A DNA stretch of 64,000 bases from Endomychus coccineus. Its lineage: Eukaryota; Arthropoda; Insecta; Coleoptera; Endomychidae. Under the pieces are notes generated by a model, which had not been told where the DNA came from, ran no database searches, and saw only the letters and a list, made by a program, of their open reading frames with translations. The DNA is taken from assembly GCA_958510875.1 (NCBI GenBank), contig OY294072.1:3596001-3660000 (forward strand), given 5' to 3'. Shown one piece after another: positions 1 to 11,904 of the stretch. The number at the start of each line of letters is the position of its first letter. Within the stretch, counting starts at the first letter, position 1. The translations under genes and the position numbers were made by a program.

Positions 1-1
1 T

Positions 2-265
2 TTCTATCTTTGTCAGTCTTTTGCTAAATGTCCAAAACATGGATTGCGCGACAATGCCAATTGCTTGATTATTTTCAAACAGGATGAACTCAATTTGAAA
101 CATATATTTACCGATCATGTAAGTACCGACATGTCACTCGAGAAATTCAAAGAGATATGTAGCGCATGTTGGAAAGATAAATATGGATTCCTTATGATAA
201 ACAAAGACTGTGATATGAACAAAGGACGTTATCGCAAAAGTTTTGATAGCTATATATACATCTAA
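2..265 (+). pseudogene. Packaging ATPase, C-terminal fragment (copy A)
   Basis: This is the last 87 codons of the FtsK/HerA-type packaging ATPase; the window edge removes the rest, including Walker A and B. It matches the C-terminus of the intact copy at 11,196-11,885 almost codon for codon (shared KHGLRDN, FKQDELNLKHIFTDHVSTD and CWKDKYGFLMINKDCD segments). The frame is open to a TAA at 263-265. ORF2 follows 42 nt downstream, as in the other copies. Confidence 0.85.
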
Positions 266-307
266 CATGTATATATACTATCATTTGAAATAGACAAACC
301 GCTCAGC

Positions 308-1408
308 ATGGACGTGCGTGTGAGTAACATGTTAAAAGAAAAACAACAATTGAAGAGAAAAATTTGGGAGTTAGCAAACGTTGTGAGGAAAAAATATATG
401 GCTGTGAAATTGGGTAAAGCTGAAAATGATACAATTCTAGATAATATGTTCAAGAATGTATCTAAGCCTCTGGAGGAAATTGCGAAAAATGCTGAAATAA
501 TCAAACAAAATTCGTTGATTAAGCCTAAAAGTATTGTTTCTACAGCAACACAAATGGAGAACATACCAATCCCAAATATTGTGACTGAAGGGGAAGAATT
601 CGTATATAACCCCCCAGATACTGAAGAGGATGTGTTTACCCCCGAACCTACTATCGATCAGATTCGTGAAGAATTCAGAAAACTTAAGAAAGATAATGCA
701 GCGGCTACAGAGGAGTTTCTGCAACAATACCCTACATTAGCACGTTATTACTTGGAAGGATTTCTATTGGATGATGATGTCAAGAGATACGATGATAAAA
801 TGGGTTTGCAATATAATTCGACTTCAGATAAATGGTTCATGGGTAATCAACCTATTGAAATTGATAGTGAGAGTAATATAATTATTAAGGACACTCCGTT
901 CAAGGGTACCACAGGACTGTATAATTTGATATTCTACAGAGATGTTCTACCCGACACCTACACCGTGGAAGATGGAAAAAATTACAGTCAAATGATGGAA
1001 ATGACTAGTGCCCATAGACGTAATAACGATCCCGCTGATCGAATAAGAAACACTGTAAAATACAAACATGTACTGAAACCTTTGATTAATTCCATGAAAA
1101 GACCAAGGTCCAAAACATACACTGGAAATGCATATATCAAAAATGATATGCTTGAATATAACGAGAAACCAATCGAATATGTTTATTGGGATGACGTTAA
1201 CGAAATTGTGGATAGACTGAGACTTCTTGTTGCATCCTCGCACGCTGGTAACAATAACCATCACAACGAGATAGTCTCTATAATAGAAGAATTGATAGAA
1301 GCAGGTGTAATCGAACAAAAACCGAGTGTAAGACAAATTCATCACAGTTATAAAGATGGTTTCAATGGATACGTTTATCAGAGCCTCCTCTTCCATGTGG
1401 ATATATGA
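308..1408 (+). CDS. ORF2, conserved Polinton protein of unknown function (copy A)
   Basis: A 366-aa ORF, the longest uninterrupted version of ORF2 in the window. It begins with a basic, probably helical segment (MDVRVSN, then a Lys-rich stretch to about residue 40), continues with an acidic linker, and has a conserved middle: WFMGNQPI, GTTGLYNLIFY, SAHRRNNDPADR, then YVYWDDVNEIVDRL near the C-terminus. This type of protein recurs next to the capsid genes in insect Polintons; I know no biochemical function for it. In copy C the frame stops inside the next gene's start (TAA). Here that codon is TAC, so the ORF runs about 17 codons further and overlaps the fibre ORF by 53 nt. The C-terminal extension is therefore probably a mutation. 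Confidence 0.8.
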   Translation: MDVRVSNMLKEKQQLKRKIWELANVVRKKYMAVKLGKAENDTILDNMFKNVSKPLEEIAKNAEIIKQNSLIKPKSIVSTATQMENIPIPNIVTEGEEFVYNPPDTEEDVFTPEPTIDQIREEFRKLKKDNAAATEEFLQQYPTLARYYLEGFLLDDDVKRYDDKMGLQYNSTSDKWFMGNQPIEIDSESNIIIKDTPFKGTTGLYNLIFYRDVLPDTYTVEDGKNYSQMMEMTSAHRRNNDPADRIRNTVKYKHVLKPLINSMKRPRSKTYTGNAYIKNDMLEYNEKPIEYVYWDDVNEIVDRLRLLVASSHAGNNNHHNEIVSIIEELIEAGVIEQKPSVRQIHHSYKDGFNGYVYQSLLFHVDI

Positions 1409-2012
1409 TACAAATGTATTTAATAATAATTTCAAACAAGTTCACGGACAACTATTATTTCTAACGAGCGAAGGAAGTTATGATATGGAAAATCGTAGAT
1501 TGTGCAACGTAAAATCACCGAATGATGATGGAGATGTTGCAAATAAAGTATATGTTGATAAATTAACACACAAACTGAATCTGAAAACGGAAACCAGTCT
1601 TACAGATACCTTCAATGTTAGGGTTAATAATTTGATCAAAGATGTCAACAAGGATCTGGATGAACATAAATTAACGAATGAGAAGGTTATTCTCAACATT
1701 GATGAACATCTGATGGCCATTCAGAATGAATACAATGGAATGGGGATCTATTTAAAATCAGAGTATAAAACAATCAGTGATAGTGTGAGGGAAAACAGAA
1801 ATGAATTGAAAGAGATCAATAACACATTTAACAGTGTGAACATGCGTCTAAATGACATTACTAGTAAAGTGGAGGCGTTAGAACGACGGATGACATCTGT
1901 GGAACCTTCTAAGAAGAGACCCTCATCATCCACAACAACAACAAAGCAGGGCTCTGTGAAACGTATAACTCCAAATCCTGTGAATATACCCAAAAAATTA
2001 ATTCTAAACTAG
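1356..2012 (+). CDS. Fibre-like coiled-coil protein (copy A)
   Basis: A 218-aa ORF, uninterrupted. The N-terminus corresponds to the MDKFGR motif of copy C but reads MDTFIR here. Next comes RLCNVKSPNDDGDVANKVYVDKL, which resembles the 'DAxNKxYVD' motif of phage and Polinton fibre or tail-fibre proteins. Residues from about 75 to 185 are heptad-like and strongly predicted to be coiled coil by eye. The C-terminus is a Ser/Thr/Lys-rich tail. The likely role is a trimeric fibre or spike attached to the capsid; this is inferred from motif and position, not from known homologues. The start overlaps the end of ORF2 and the stop is 17 nt before the integrase ATG, so the genes look co-transcribed. Confidence 0.75.
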   Translation: MVSMDTFIRASSSMWIYDTNVFNNNFKQVHGQLLFLTSEGSYDMENRRLCNVKSPNDDGDVANKVYVDKLTHKLNLKTETSLTDTFNVRVNNLIKDVNKDLDEHKLTNEKVILNIDEHLMAIQNEYNGMGIYLKSEYKTISDSVRENRNELKEINNTFNSVNMRLNDITSKVEALERRMTSVEPSKKRPSSSTTTTKQGSVKRITPNPVNIPKKLILN

Positions 2013-2029
2013 ATTTCCGCATTGATAAG

Positions 2030-2944
2030 ATGAGTAGAGAACAAGTTGTGCATGAGCTTCATAAGCCTAGTAGGAAGAATTTCAAATGGCGCAGAACGAT
2101 CATAAAAGGTTTGGATGATTTGTGGCAAATGGATCTGGCTGAAATGGGTAATTACGCTCGTGAAAATAGAGGATTGAAATACATTTTGGTTATGATCGAT
2201 TGTTTCTCGAAATTTCTATGGACACGCCCGCTGAAAACGAAATCAGCCCAAGAGGTTCGGAAAGCGGTCAGTTCTATATTGCTAGAAGGACATCGTGAGC
2301 CTAGGAATCTGCAAAGCGGTCAGGGAAAAGAATTCTTCAATAAACACTCTAACGATCTAATGAAGAAACATAATATCAATCATTATAATACGTATAGTGT
2401 GAAAAAAGCAGCCATTGCTGAACGTGTCATTCGAACATTAAAGGAATCGCTCTACAAACATTTCAGTCTTAGCGGGAAATACAAATGGCTTGATATACTT
2501 GAAGAAACCACAGAAAAATATAATAAACGTAAACATAGTATTATAAATATGGCTCCAATAAAAGTGACGAAATAGATTGAGAGCGAGATATTGAAGCGAT
2601 CCTACTCACACATCAAGTTAGCTCTGCCTCACAAATACAACGTTGGAGATGTGGTACGAATAAGTAAGGCTAAACATATTTTTGAGAAGGGATTTACGCC
2701 CAATTGGAGTACGGAATTATTTAAAATCATCAAAGTAAAAATTACCAGCCCGGTCACATATCTACTAGAAGATATGACCAACGCACCAATCAGCGGCTGT
2801 TTCTATGAGGAAGAATTACAGAAAACAAAACAACCCGATGTGTATTTAGTCGAAAAAATATTACGAAAGAGGAGGGGTCAACAGTATGTGAAATGGTTAG
2901 GTCTAGATAATAATCACAACAATAATTCGGATCTCGTTCAATGA
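2030..2944 (+). pseudogene. Retrovirus-type integrase, inactive (copy A)
   Basis: Homologous to the intact integrase at 18,770-19,693 over its full length. An rve/DDE catalytic core is followed by a chromodomain-like C-terminus. Three lesions are visible. The second catalytic Asp is Gly (NLQSGQGKEF against NLQSDQGKEF). A TAG at 2,573-2,575 replaces a Gln codon. A 9-nt deletion removes three chromodomain residues near 2,920. The frame is otherwise maintained through to the TGA at 2,942-2,944. The remaining DDE residues (QMDLAEM Asp, AIAERV Glu) are kept. Loss of a catalytic residue plus a nonsense codon makes this copy unable to integrate. Confidence 0.9.
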
Positions 2945-3216
2945 ACCCATCATTTGGAGATTATTAGGAACAAACAAATAGCTGGAATATTATTGACTCG
3001 AGGGTATGGATATTATAATAGAACAAAATTCCGTGAATATGAGTGTGAATCCAGAGTGAAGATTATAATATTTGAAACATATATTGTTAAGATTATACTT
3101 AACTCTTTTGTAATGAGAAAATTTTGAAATTAATAAAAAATATTACTTTGAGATCTTTAGCTTTTCTCCCTCCCCTCGTTAAATAACGGTGCAATCTTGA
3201 ATTCTCATCAGTCTGT

Positions 3217-3998
3217 ATGGAAGCGTACGTAGGAGAAGGTGTTCTCAATTTGCTTATAAACAAGCTACCGTTTGAACTTCATATTCCTGGTTATCAATTC
3301 TGCGGTCCCGGTACAAAATTAGAAGAACGGTTGAGAAGAGGAGATTCAGGTGTCAATCCACTCGATAAAGCTTGCCGCCAACACGATATTTGATATCTGC
3401 GAAACGCTAGTTTGGAAGGACGTCACGAGGCGGATAAAATATTAGAGAACGCTACTTGGCAACGTGTCAAATATAAAGACACAAAATTTGGAGAGAGGAT
3501 TGCCGCTTTCGGTGTGAATAAAATTATGAAGGCAATGAGGGAATTGGTGATTGGTATGAGAAAGAAGGTTGGGTTCGGAAGTGCAATTGTCGATGGGGTG
3601 AGAAAAGTTATGAAGAATAAGTTTGACTCATCCAATCTGAAGAAAACATCCCAAAAGCGTTGAAAGTTGCACGAAAACAATTCAAAAAAGCAGGTGGTCG
3701 GAAAAATGTTCGGTTACCAAGAGTAATTCCTATTCCAAAGACTGGAGGATTTTTACCATTTTTAATACCTCTATTTGCCAGCTTATCAGCTGCTGGAGCA
3801 TTGGCGGGAGGTGGTGCTGGCATCGCTAAGGCCGTCAACGACAGCAAAGGAGCTCGGAAAACCTTGGAGGAAACGGAAAGACATAATAAAACAATGGAAG
3901 CTATAGCTTTGGGGAAACAAGGATCTGGTCTATATTTGAAAAAGTATCGCAAAGGTCTTGGTCTATATTTAAATAAACATCCAAAAAACTGCCAGTAA
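3217..3998 (+). pseudogene. PLA2-domain / pX-like virion protein, broken (copy A)
   Basis: The start ATG follows a TCAGT initiator-like motif by a few bases. The N-terminal part is a parvovirus/Polinton-type phospholipase A2 domain (FCGPGTKL calcium loop, then LDKACRQHD). Codon 59 is TGA (3,391-3,393) where copy C has a Ser codon, directly after the catalytic His-Asp pair. A small deletion near 3,651-3,656 shifts the frame. The C-terminal half reads on from about 3,660 with GGFLPFLIPLF and repeated G-x-GLYL motifs, typical of the adenovirus pX-like tails of these elements. It ends at 3,996-3,998, two codons after a slippery heptamer. Confidence 0.8.
3983..3998 (+). promoter_or_regulatory. Candidate -1 frameshift site (A_AAA_AAC), copy A
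   Basis: The heptamer A_AAA_AAC at 3,983-3,989 lies in the canonical X_XXY_YYZ phase of the PLA2/pX frame. The zero-frame stop TAA (3,996-3,998) comes after two more codons. A -1 slip enters the protease frame, which is open from here and has no ATG until 4,082. The same arrangement is present in copy C and, with one extra stop, in the divergent element. I saw no convincing downstream stem by eye. Confidence 0.6.
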
Positions 3999-4360
3999 AC
4001 CTACCCATAAGACCTCTGACCGATCTCGATCTACGAAAACTAGCAAAAGCTCTGAAAATTCCCCATTTTAGAGGAGTATTTATGCGTGATGAACTGCCAT
4101 CCAACGGACCATGGAGAAACGAGCGTGGAATAGTTAATTTAGATAGCTCGGACAATGGAGGCACTCACTGGGTTGGGTTTAATAAAGTCGGTGATACAGT
4201 TTTATATTATGATAGTTTTGGCAATTTACGCCCCCCTCGCGAACTAGTGGATTATTCCAAAAAATTATTCAATCACGACAATTTTCAACAATATAACACT
4301 TATAATTGTGGCCAGTTATGTTTGAAATTCCTCTCTAATTCTTCAGTTGTGGTCGACTAA
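3989..4360 (+). CDS. Adenain-like cysteine protease (copy A)
   Basis: C48/Ulp1-adenain-type protease for capsid-protein maturation. The conserved N-terminal part (LPxRPLxDxDL, then KIPHFRGVFMRD) lies upstream of the first ATG (4,082) and is open only back to the slippery heptamer. Catalytic elements seen: GGTHWVGF with the His, YYDSFG with the Asp, and NTYNCGQLCL with the Gln and Cys. Relative to copy C there is an in-frame 9-nt deletion before LFNHDNF, so the frame stays open to TAA at 4,358-4,360. Whether the protein is made from the internal ATG or as a frameshift product cannot be settled from sequence. The first option would omit about 30 conserved residues. Confidence 0.8.
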   Translation: MPVNLPIRPLTDLDLRKLAKALKIPHFRGVFMRDELPSNGPWRNERGIVNLDSSDNGGTHWVGFNKVGDTVLYYDSFGNLRPPRELVDYSKKLFNHDNFQQYNTYNCGQLCLKFLSNSSVVVD

Positions 4361-4411
4361 AATTGTATTTATTAGTATATAAATACATTGTTGATGAAGT
4401 TTTCATCAATC

Positions 4412-5154
4412 ATGTCTCAGACGTTCACTATCACGGGTATGAGCTCCCGCTTGTCTGTAGATTTTCACCCACCAATAGAACTAGATCCTTATTCAAATTA
4501 TTCTATTGCACTTGTTGGTTTGCATACGTACAATAGCATTCCGAACATTGAAGAAGGTTTTAATAAATTTTATTATAAAAATGTGAAGGGTGAGGAAGAA
4601 GTAGTAACTATACCTACAGGTCCTACGAGTTGACAGACATCGAGGATTTCATACAAAGTGCAGTTTGTGGGTTAGGAGTGGAGCAAGAAGAACGTGACCG
4701 GAAATTATCAATGAAATCTAACAACAACACTCTACACACCGAACTAAAGAGTGATTTTGGAGTAAATTTTATTCCTAAAGATAGTATAAGCGAACTGCTG
4801 GGATTCAGCAAAAAGAAATTGACATCTCGTGAAGTACATGTATCTGACAGACCTATAAACATAATCAAAGTTCAAACTATTAGGGTGGAGTGTAACTTAA
4901 CCGCAGGAGCGTATTATAACAATAAGTTAGCTCATACGATTTATGAGTTTTCACCTCTTGTACCACCTGGGTTTTCCATTGATATAGAGCCGAAGAATCT
5001 TATTTATCTACCGATAATCAACAAGACGTCCTTCGATAACATCACACTGAATATTTTAGATCAGAATTGGAAACGGGTAAATTTTCGTGGAGAAGAAATC
5101 ATTATACGGTTGGAGTTGAAAACGATCGCAAGAGATTATGGCTTCCAACAATAA
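4412..5154 (+). pseudogene. Penton / minor capsid protein, frameshifted (copy A)
   Basis: Single-jelly-roll minor capsid (penton) protein of the Polinton type, beginning MSQTFTITG after a TATATAAATA box about 45 nt upstream. The conserved SIALVGLHTYNSIPNI stretch and the C-terminal NFRGEEIIIRLEL are present. One base is missing near 4,620 relative to copy C, so the N-terminal 70 codons and the remaining 175 codons lie in different frames. Both parts are otherwise intact. Confidence 0.85.
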
Positions 5155-5237
5155 ATAATAATCCAATACTCACCAGCATTCATTATATGAAAAGAATTCA
5201 TCTGAGTAGGTTGTTACAGTCGACATCACTAGAGGAC

Positions 5238-5411
5238 ATGGGTTTGGATTTCAGCAATAAAAGACATCTCCATATTGACCATCAGTCATTATCTACAACG
5301 AGTTCAAGGGAGAAGGTTGCTGCAGCACTGTCATTGGAAAATATAAATTTTTTGAAGTCCCTTGATTACCATGTCCGAAAAACTTCAAATATTCAACGAA
5401 CCAAACTTTAA
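5238..5411 (+). CDS. Small conserved ORF between penton and major capsid genes (copy A)
   Basis: A 57-aa ORF, MGLDFSNKRH at its start and NINFLKSLDY near its end. It overlaps the start of the major capsid gene by 41 nt in another frame. The equivalent ORF in copy C is 59 aa, and the divergent element has a 51-aa ORF in the same place with a similar ending (LQSLGF). Conservation of position, frame and ending argues that it is translated. Function is unknown. The Ser/Thr-rich body and hydrophobic C-terminus suggest a small structural or cement peptide, as inference only. Confidence 0.55.
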   Translation: MGLDFSNKRHLHIDHQSLSTTSSREKVAAALSLENINFLKSLDYHVRKTSNIQRTKL

Positions 5412-6486
5412 TGAAGACATCGTTCGAGAAGAAATTCACACCTACTATCCACATACAACATCTTTCGGCTACAGCGATGAAATTGAGATATTAATCAATC
5501 AACAAGATGTGTTGGTAGATTTAGCCTCGTCTGCCTTATTCATCGAGGCAGAATTCCAGCCAGAAGCAAGTGGTGATGGTGAATGTACCCTAACCAATAA
5601 TTTTGGAGCGTTTCTCTTTGAATATATCAGTTATGAATTGAATGGGAAAGAGATAGACAAAGTACGCGATCCTGGTATTGTCAGCACCATCAGAGCTTAT
5701 CTAACATATGCCGAACACGAATCTGTACCTCTAGCTATTTATGGATGGTCATATGAGGATGCAATGAGTTCAGTCTACAATAATGAAATCAATTTATGGA
5801 TACCCCTGAATTTTCTACTAGGCCTATTCATTGACTATAACAAAGTTTTGAGTGGTAAACATAAGCTGCGCTTGATAAGGTCTCGAACCGATAACGATTG
5901 TTATACCAATAGCACAGGTACGAAGAGGGCTAAAATAAATGTGAAGACGATAGCATTAAAAGTGCGACATGTGTGTTCCAAATGACCAAGTTAAATTCCA
6001 AATGTTGAGGAATTTGAGTGTTGAGAAGCCTATTTTGATTACATTCCGTAGTTGGGATCTGCATGAAAATCCGTTGATGAAAGAGAGCACTCGAGACATT
6101 TGGGCTGTTAAAACATCAATGAATTTGGAACGCCCCAGATATGTGATTCTAGCTTTCCAAACTGATCGAAAAAATAATCCTGTTAAGCGAAGTACATATT
6201 TCGATAATATAAACTTGCTAAATGTAAAATTATTCTTGAATTCAGAATGTTATCCATATGAAGCAATGAAAATGAATTCCAACAATCAACAATACGTGGA
6301 AGCGTACCAGATGTACTATGATTTCCAGAAATCATTTTCGAATAAAATTATGAGCGAACCGATGCTAGATTATGTAGCATTCAAGAACAAAGCAATTTTC
6401 GTGATTGATTGCTCGAAACAGAACGATGCTATAAAGTCATCAACAGTTGACGTTAAACTAGAGATGGAAAGTATCCTGAATTTAAT
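5371..6486 (+). pseudogene. Major capsid protein, frameshifted and 3'-truncated (copy A)
   Basis: Double-jelly-roll major capsid protein of Polintons. It starts MSEKLQIFNEP and carries the diagnostic YISYELNGKEIDKVRDPGI segment near residue 85. A small indel near 5,975 moves the second half into another frame (5,969 onward). Similarity to copy C ends at about 6,486 (after MESILN), so the last 30 or so codons are replaced by unrelated AT-rich sequence. This is the right boundary of copy A; no terminal repeat follows. Confidence 0.85.
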
Positions 6487-8780
<2,294 letters not shown>

Positions 8781-9118
8781 GTCCACCATAGCTCAGAGGT
8801 TAAGGCGTCGATTTTGGAATTTATTTCCCGGGTTCGAATCTGGTGTAGGACAAAATTCATTTTTCAGTACAGTTGACTCGGATTATATATACTACATTAA
8901 AATTACTCATTCTCAAGTCCTCCATAGCTAGCGGTTAAGCCGTTGACTTTGGAATTTATTTCTCGGGTTCGAATCTGGTGTAGAACAAAATTCATTTCAG
9001 TAGAAGTGACTCAGGTTATATACTACATCAAAATTAATTAATTCAAGTCCTTCATAGCTGGGCGGTTAAGCCACCTAACTTTGGAAATAATTTCCCAGGT
9101 TCGAATCTGGTGTGTAGA
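8781..9118 (+). repeat. Three tandem tRNA-like (SINE-type) modules
   Basis: Modules at about 8,781-8,851, 8,917-8,986 and 9,047-9,118 each contain an A-box-like segment (TAGCTCAGAGGTTAAGG in the first) and a B box (GGTTCGAATCT), about 130 bp apart. Each is followed by an AAAATTCATTT or similar linker. The ends of the first module (GTCC...GGAC) can pair like an acceptor stem. The anticodon region is degenerate (TTTTGGAATT). They look like a tRNA-derived SINE in tandem rather than functional tRNAs. Reverse-strand relatives lie at 12,772, 41,212 and 41,324. Confidence 0.65.
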
Positions 9119-10512
9119 AAAAATATCAATTTCAGTAGAATGCGAGTACACAGATGACTAGTTCACAAACTGTAGATTGGAAAAAAACATAGATTGGCCA
9201 ATATCCTAATTATAACATCTCATATCATATTTGCTTGATCTTTGTGACCTCGTCAGAGATAATCATAACAACTACATATTTGTTGTCTTGACAAGAAAAT
9301 TAACAAAATAGAATTCAAAACCAGTTGCGAGAAATGAAAAAAATCACCTTGAGATTATTATGGGCGAGGCTGGGCTAGGCTCACCTTTAACTACAATCAA
9401 GGTGACATTCTCACCTATAATCAAGGTGAGGCGGGCACACCCTCTCTGGTCATTGACGACAACTTCTTTTTCGAGAAGAAGCCTCTGGTCATTGACGACA
9501 ACTTCTTCTTCTGCAGGAGCCTCTGGTCATTGACAACAAAACACAAGAAGTTGGGGTTGGTGGACAGAGGCCGATGGACATGCCATCGAAGTGACACAGA
9601 ATCCCGCTTGATATACTACTGTGTATGTTTCATAAATTATCCGATATAAATCAAATAAGTTCATTCTAAATTAGTAGCAGGTTGAACAATATCCACTATC
9701 ATATTTTGCGGTATAGCGATGGCTAGCTCGAGTGATAAGGAAGTTACATTCACACCGATCACCTTCAAACGCAATGAGAATACTTAATTTTAAATCAAAC
9801 ACGTTGTAGGTATATATATATATTCGAATCATATTGATTGTAAATCGCATAATATGAACTGGAATCTAGCTGCTGCTGGTGTGAATATTGATAATAATTA
9901 TTAACGTAGTACCCTATAAGCGCTGTAAATGTTATATAATAAGATTTGTGGTGGATTCATCAATTCGGGGTATATAATATATAGGTGCGTACAAGAAGGA
10001 GGGTTGGAGCCCAGTACCTATACAGAATCTAGACGAAGCGGTGTCATGCATCAAGATGATTATCCGAACTGTCTGTACAGCTCCATTGCTATATTACAAA
10101 ATACAATTTTAATCATCTTAAACATTTAGATGTGCTAATATAATTTTTTCGGTATGCAAAAATATACTTATAATAATAAAACATTTTCACCGACACAGAT
10201 TCCTTCATAGGAACAGACAGACAAAAGGACAGACAGCTTTTTATAAAATTCAATAAATTTCAAGCGTTCCAGGGAAACATATATGCGGGAAAGTTTCATG
10301 GAGATCGAGCTCGTTTCCCAACCACCCAAGAGGTAGAACTATGATGGTTGGATGAGGAATAGATGCGGATAATAATAATAATCATATGATTATCTTCATA
10401 AGCGCTAATCTATATGACATTCAAGCACATGCTTCATAAAAGTAGGAGCATTGAGTAGAGCCATAATATCTTTATAAGCGATCTTTATCTATATTCAGGC
10501 ACTTGTTTAGCA
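9119..10512. repeat. Gene-free region: 38-bp triplet and a dispersed repeat family
   Basis: A block with CTCTGGTCATTGAC starts at 9,444, 9,483 and 9,521, giving three copies at about 38-bp spacing. From about 9,600 to 10,420 there is a dispersed repeat also found at 13,210-14,240 (+), 39,370-40,080 (-) and 42,340-43,390 (+). Its marker is the segment CCTATACAGAATCTAGACGA. No coding potential was recognised. The last 80 bp match the left flank of copy C. Confidence 0.6.
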
Positions 10513-10765
10513 CGTGCTTCAAGCCAATAACAGTAACTGATTCAACCCAGCGACCATAGTTTACGAACGATGATGACGGCACTGCTTCAAGCCAATGACA
10601 GTAACTCATTCAACCCGGCGATCATAGTTTACGAACGATAATGACGTAACTGCTTCAAGCCAATGACAGTAACTGATTCAACCCGGCGACCATAGTTTAC
10701 GAACGGTGATGACGTCATCATCTTTCACGAACTATGATGGGCTGATAAGGCATAAAATGTGAATA
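10513..10765 (+). repeat. Remnant of inner TIR of copy B with CRE-like palindromes
   Basis: Three repeats of a block of about 77 bp containing CATAGTTTACGAACG and GATGACG, matching the innermost part of the TIRs of copy C (15,750-15,885). The outer TIR is missing. The flanking sequence shared with copy C joins directly at GCTTCAA, a short identity found on both sides, which suggests a deletion through microhomology. Confidence 0.7.
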
Positions 10766-10799
10766 ATCGTAATGATTGTAATACATTCATGCACATGTT

Positions 10800-11060
10800 T
10801 TATCGCATGATTCAACACATGCTCCAACATTCAGACACGCGCTTCAGTATTCAGACACGTGCTTCAGTATTCAGACACGTGATTCAGCATTCAGACACGT
10901 GTTCAGACACGTGCTTCAGTATTCAGACACGTGATTCAGCATTCAGACACGTGTTTCAGATGCGTGCTTCAGTATTCAGACACGTGATTCAGCATTCGGA
11001 CACGTGATTCAGCATTCAGACACGTGTTAAGCTCGTGCTTCAACATTCAGACCTATTCAC
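10800..11060 (+). repeat. E-box-rich 20-bp array (copy B)
   Basis: About a dozen degenerate copies of the unit acacgtgtttcaacattcag, here often with GCTTCAGTATTCAG. Each unit carries the palindrome CACGTG. The array sits between the TIR and the ATPase promoter, as in copies C, D and E. Confidence 0.85.
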
Positions 11061-11144
11061 CAAGTATTTGATACTTGCTTCTGACAGAAGCGTAAAGTAC
11101 TTAACCGAGTGATCGGGCATACACAATATAACATCATCAACTAT

Positions 11145-11152
11145 TATATAAA
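11145..11152 (+). promoter_or_regulatory. TATA box of ATPase gene (copy B)
   Basis: TATATAAAC about 45 nt upstream of the in-frame ATG at 11,196. Copy C has the same box at 16,262. Confidence 0.5.
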
Positions 11153-11195
11153 CAAATGCTCATCAACATATGATTTGGATGCTCCTCTATACAAC

Positions 11196-11885
11196 ATGAA
11201 GATTGTTAGGCAAAAAGACTCGTTGAATATTATGAACTTAGGGTCAACCATTGATAATGTTGAAGAACCACAACGTCACAGCTCTTTGCTGCCAAATACT
11301 CTACGAACAATAATCTGTGGTCCAAGTAATTGTGGAAAAACAAATGTGATGTTATCTCTATTGCTAGATTCAAACGGTCTGAAATTTGGAAACGTCTACA
11401 TATATTCAAAGTCTTTACACCAACAAAAATACCAGTTACTACAGGAGACATTGAAGAAAATTGAGGGGCTTGGATATTTTCCTTGTACCGAAAATGGTGA
11501 GGTCATAGACCCCACAGAAGCGAGGCCTAATTCAATCATAATATTCGATGATGTGTTAGATGAGAAACATGATGAAATTCGTGCTTATTTTTCAAGAGGG
11601 GGACACAACTCAATTGATAGTTTCTATCTTTGCCAGTCTTTTGCTAAATGTCCAAAACATGGATTGCGCGACAATACCAATTGCTTGATCATTTTCAAAC
11701 AGGATGAACTCAATTTGAAACATATATTCACCGATCATGTAAGTACCGACATGTCACTCGAGGAATTTAAAGAGTTATGTAGCGTATGTTGGAAAGATAA
11801 ATATGGATTCCTTATGATAAACAAAGACTGTGATATGAACGGAGGACGTTATCGCAAAGGTTTTGATAGTTATATATACATCTAA
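11196..11885 (+). CDS. FtsK/HerA-type genome-packaging ATPase (copy B), intact
   Basis: 229 aa, the only uninterrupted copy of this gene in the window. Walker A is GPSNCGKT at residues 42-49 and Walker B is IIIFDDV at about 114-120. This is the A32-like packaging ATPase that pumps genomes into preformed capsids in Polintons, adintoviruses and related viruses. The frame is open upstream of the ATG, but the upstream ATG used in copy C is out of frame here, and the first in-frame ATG after the TATA box is 11,196. The gene is stranded. It is followed only by a broken ORF2 fragment, and no capsid or protease gene remains in copy B, so the protein could matter only in trans. Confidence 0.88.
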   Translation: MKIVRQKDSLNIMNLGSTIDNVEEPQRHSSLLPNTLRTIICGPSNCGKTNVMLSLLLDSNGLKFGNVYIYSKSLHQQKYQLLQETLKKIEGLGYFPCTENGEVIDPTEARPNSIIIFDDVLDEKHDEIRAYFSRGGHNSIDSFYLCQSFAKCPKHGLRDNTNCLIIFKQDELNLKHIFTDHVSTDMSLEEFKELCSVCWKDKYGFLMINKDCDMNGGRYRKGFDSYIYI

Positions 11886-11904
11886 CATGTATATACTCTC
11901 ATTT

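Noticed and set aside
947..1435. Minus-strand ORF opposite ORF2 (repeated in copies C, D and E)
   Set aside because: It is the antisense shadow of ORF2. Its open length follows from codon use in ORF2, and it shows no recognisable family.
8781..9118. Functional tRNA genes
   Set aside because: The A and B boxes are recognisable, but the anticodon arm and the distances are degenerate and the units are tandemly repeated with SINE-like linkers.
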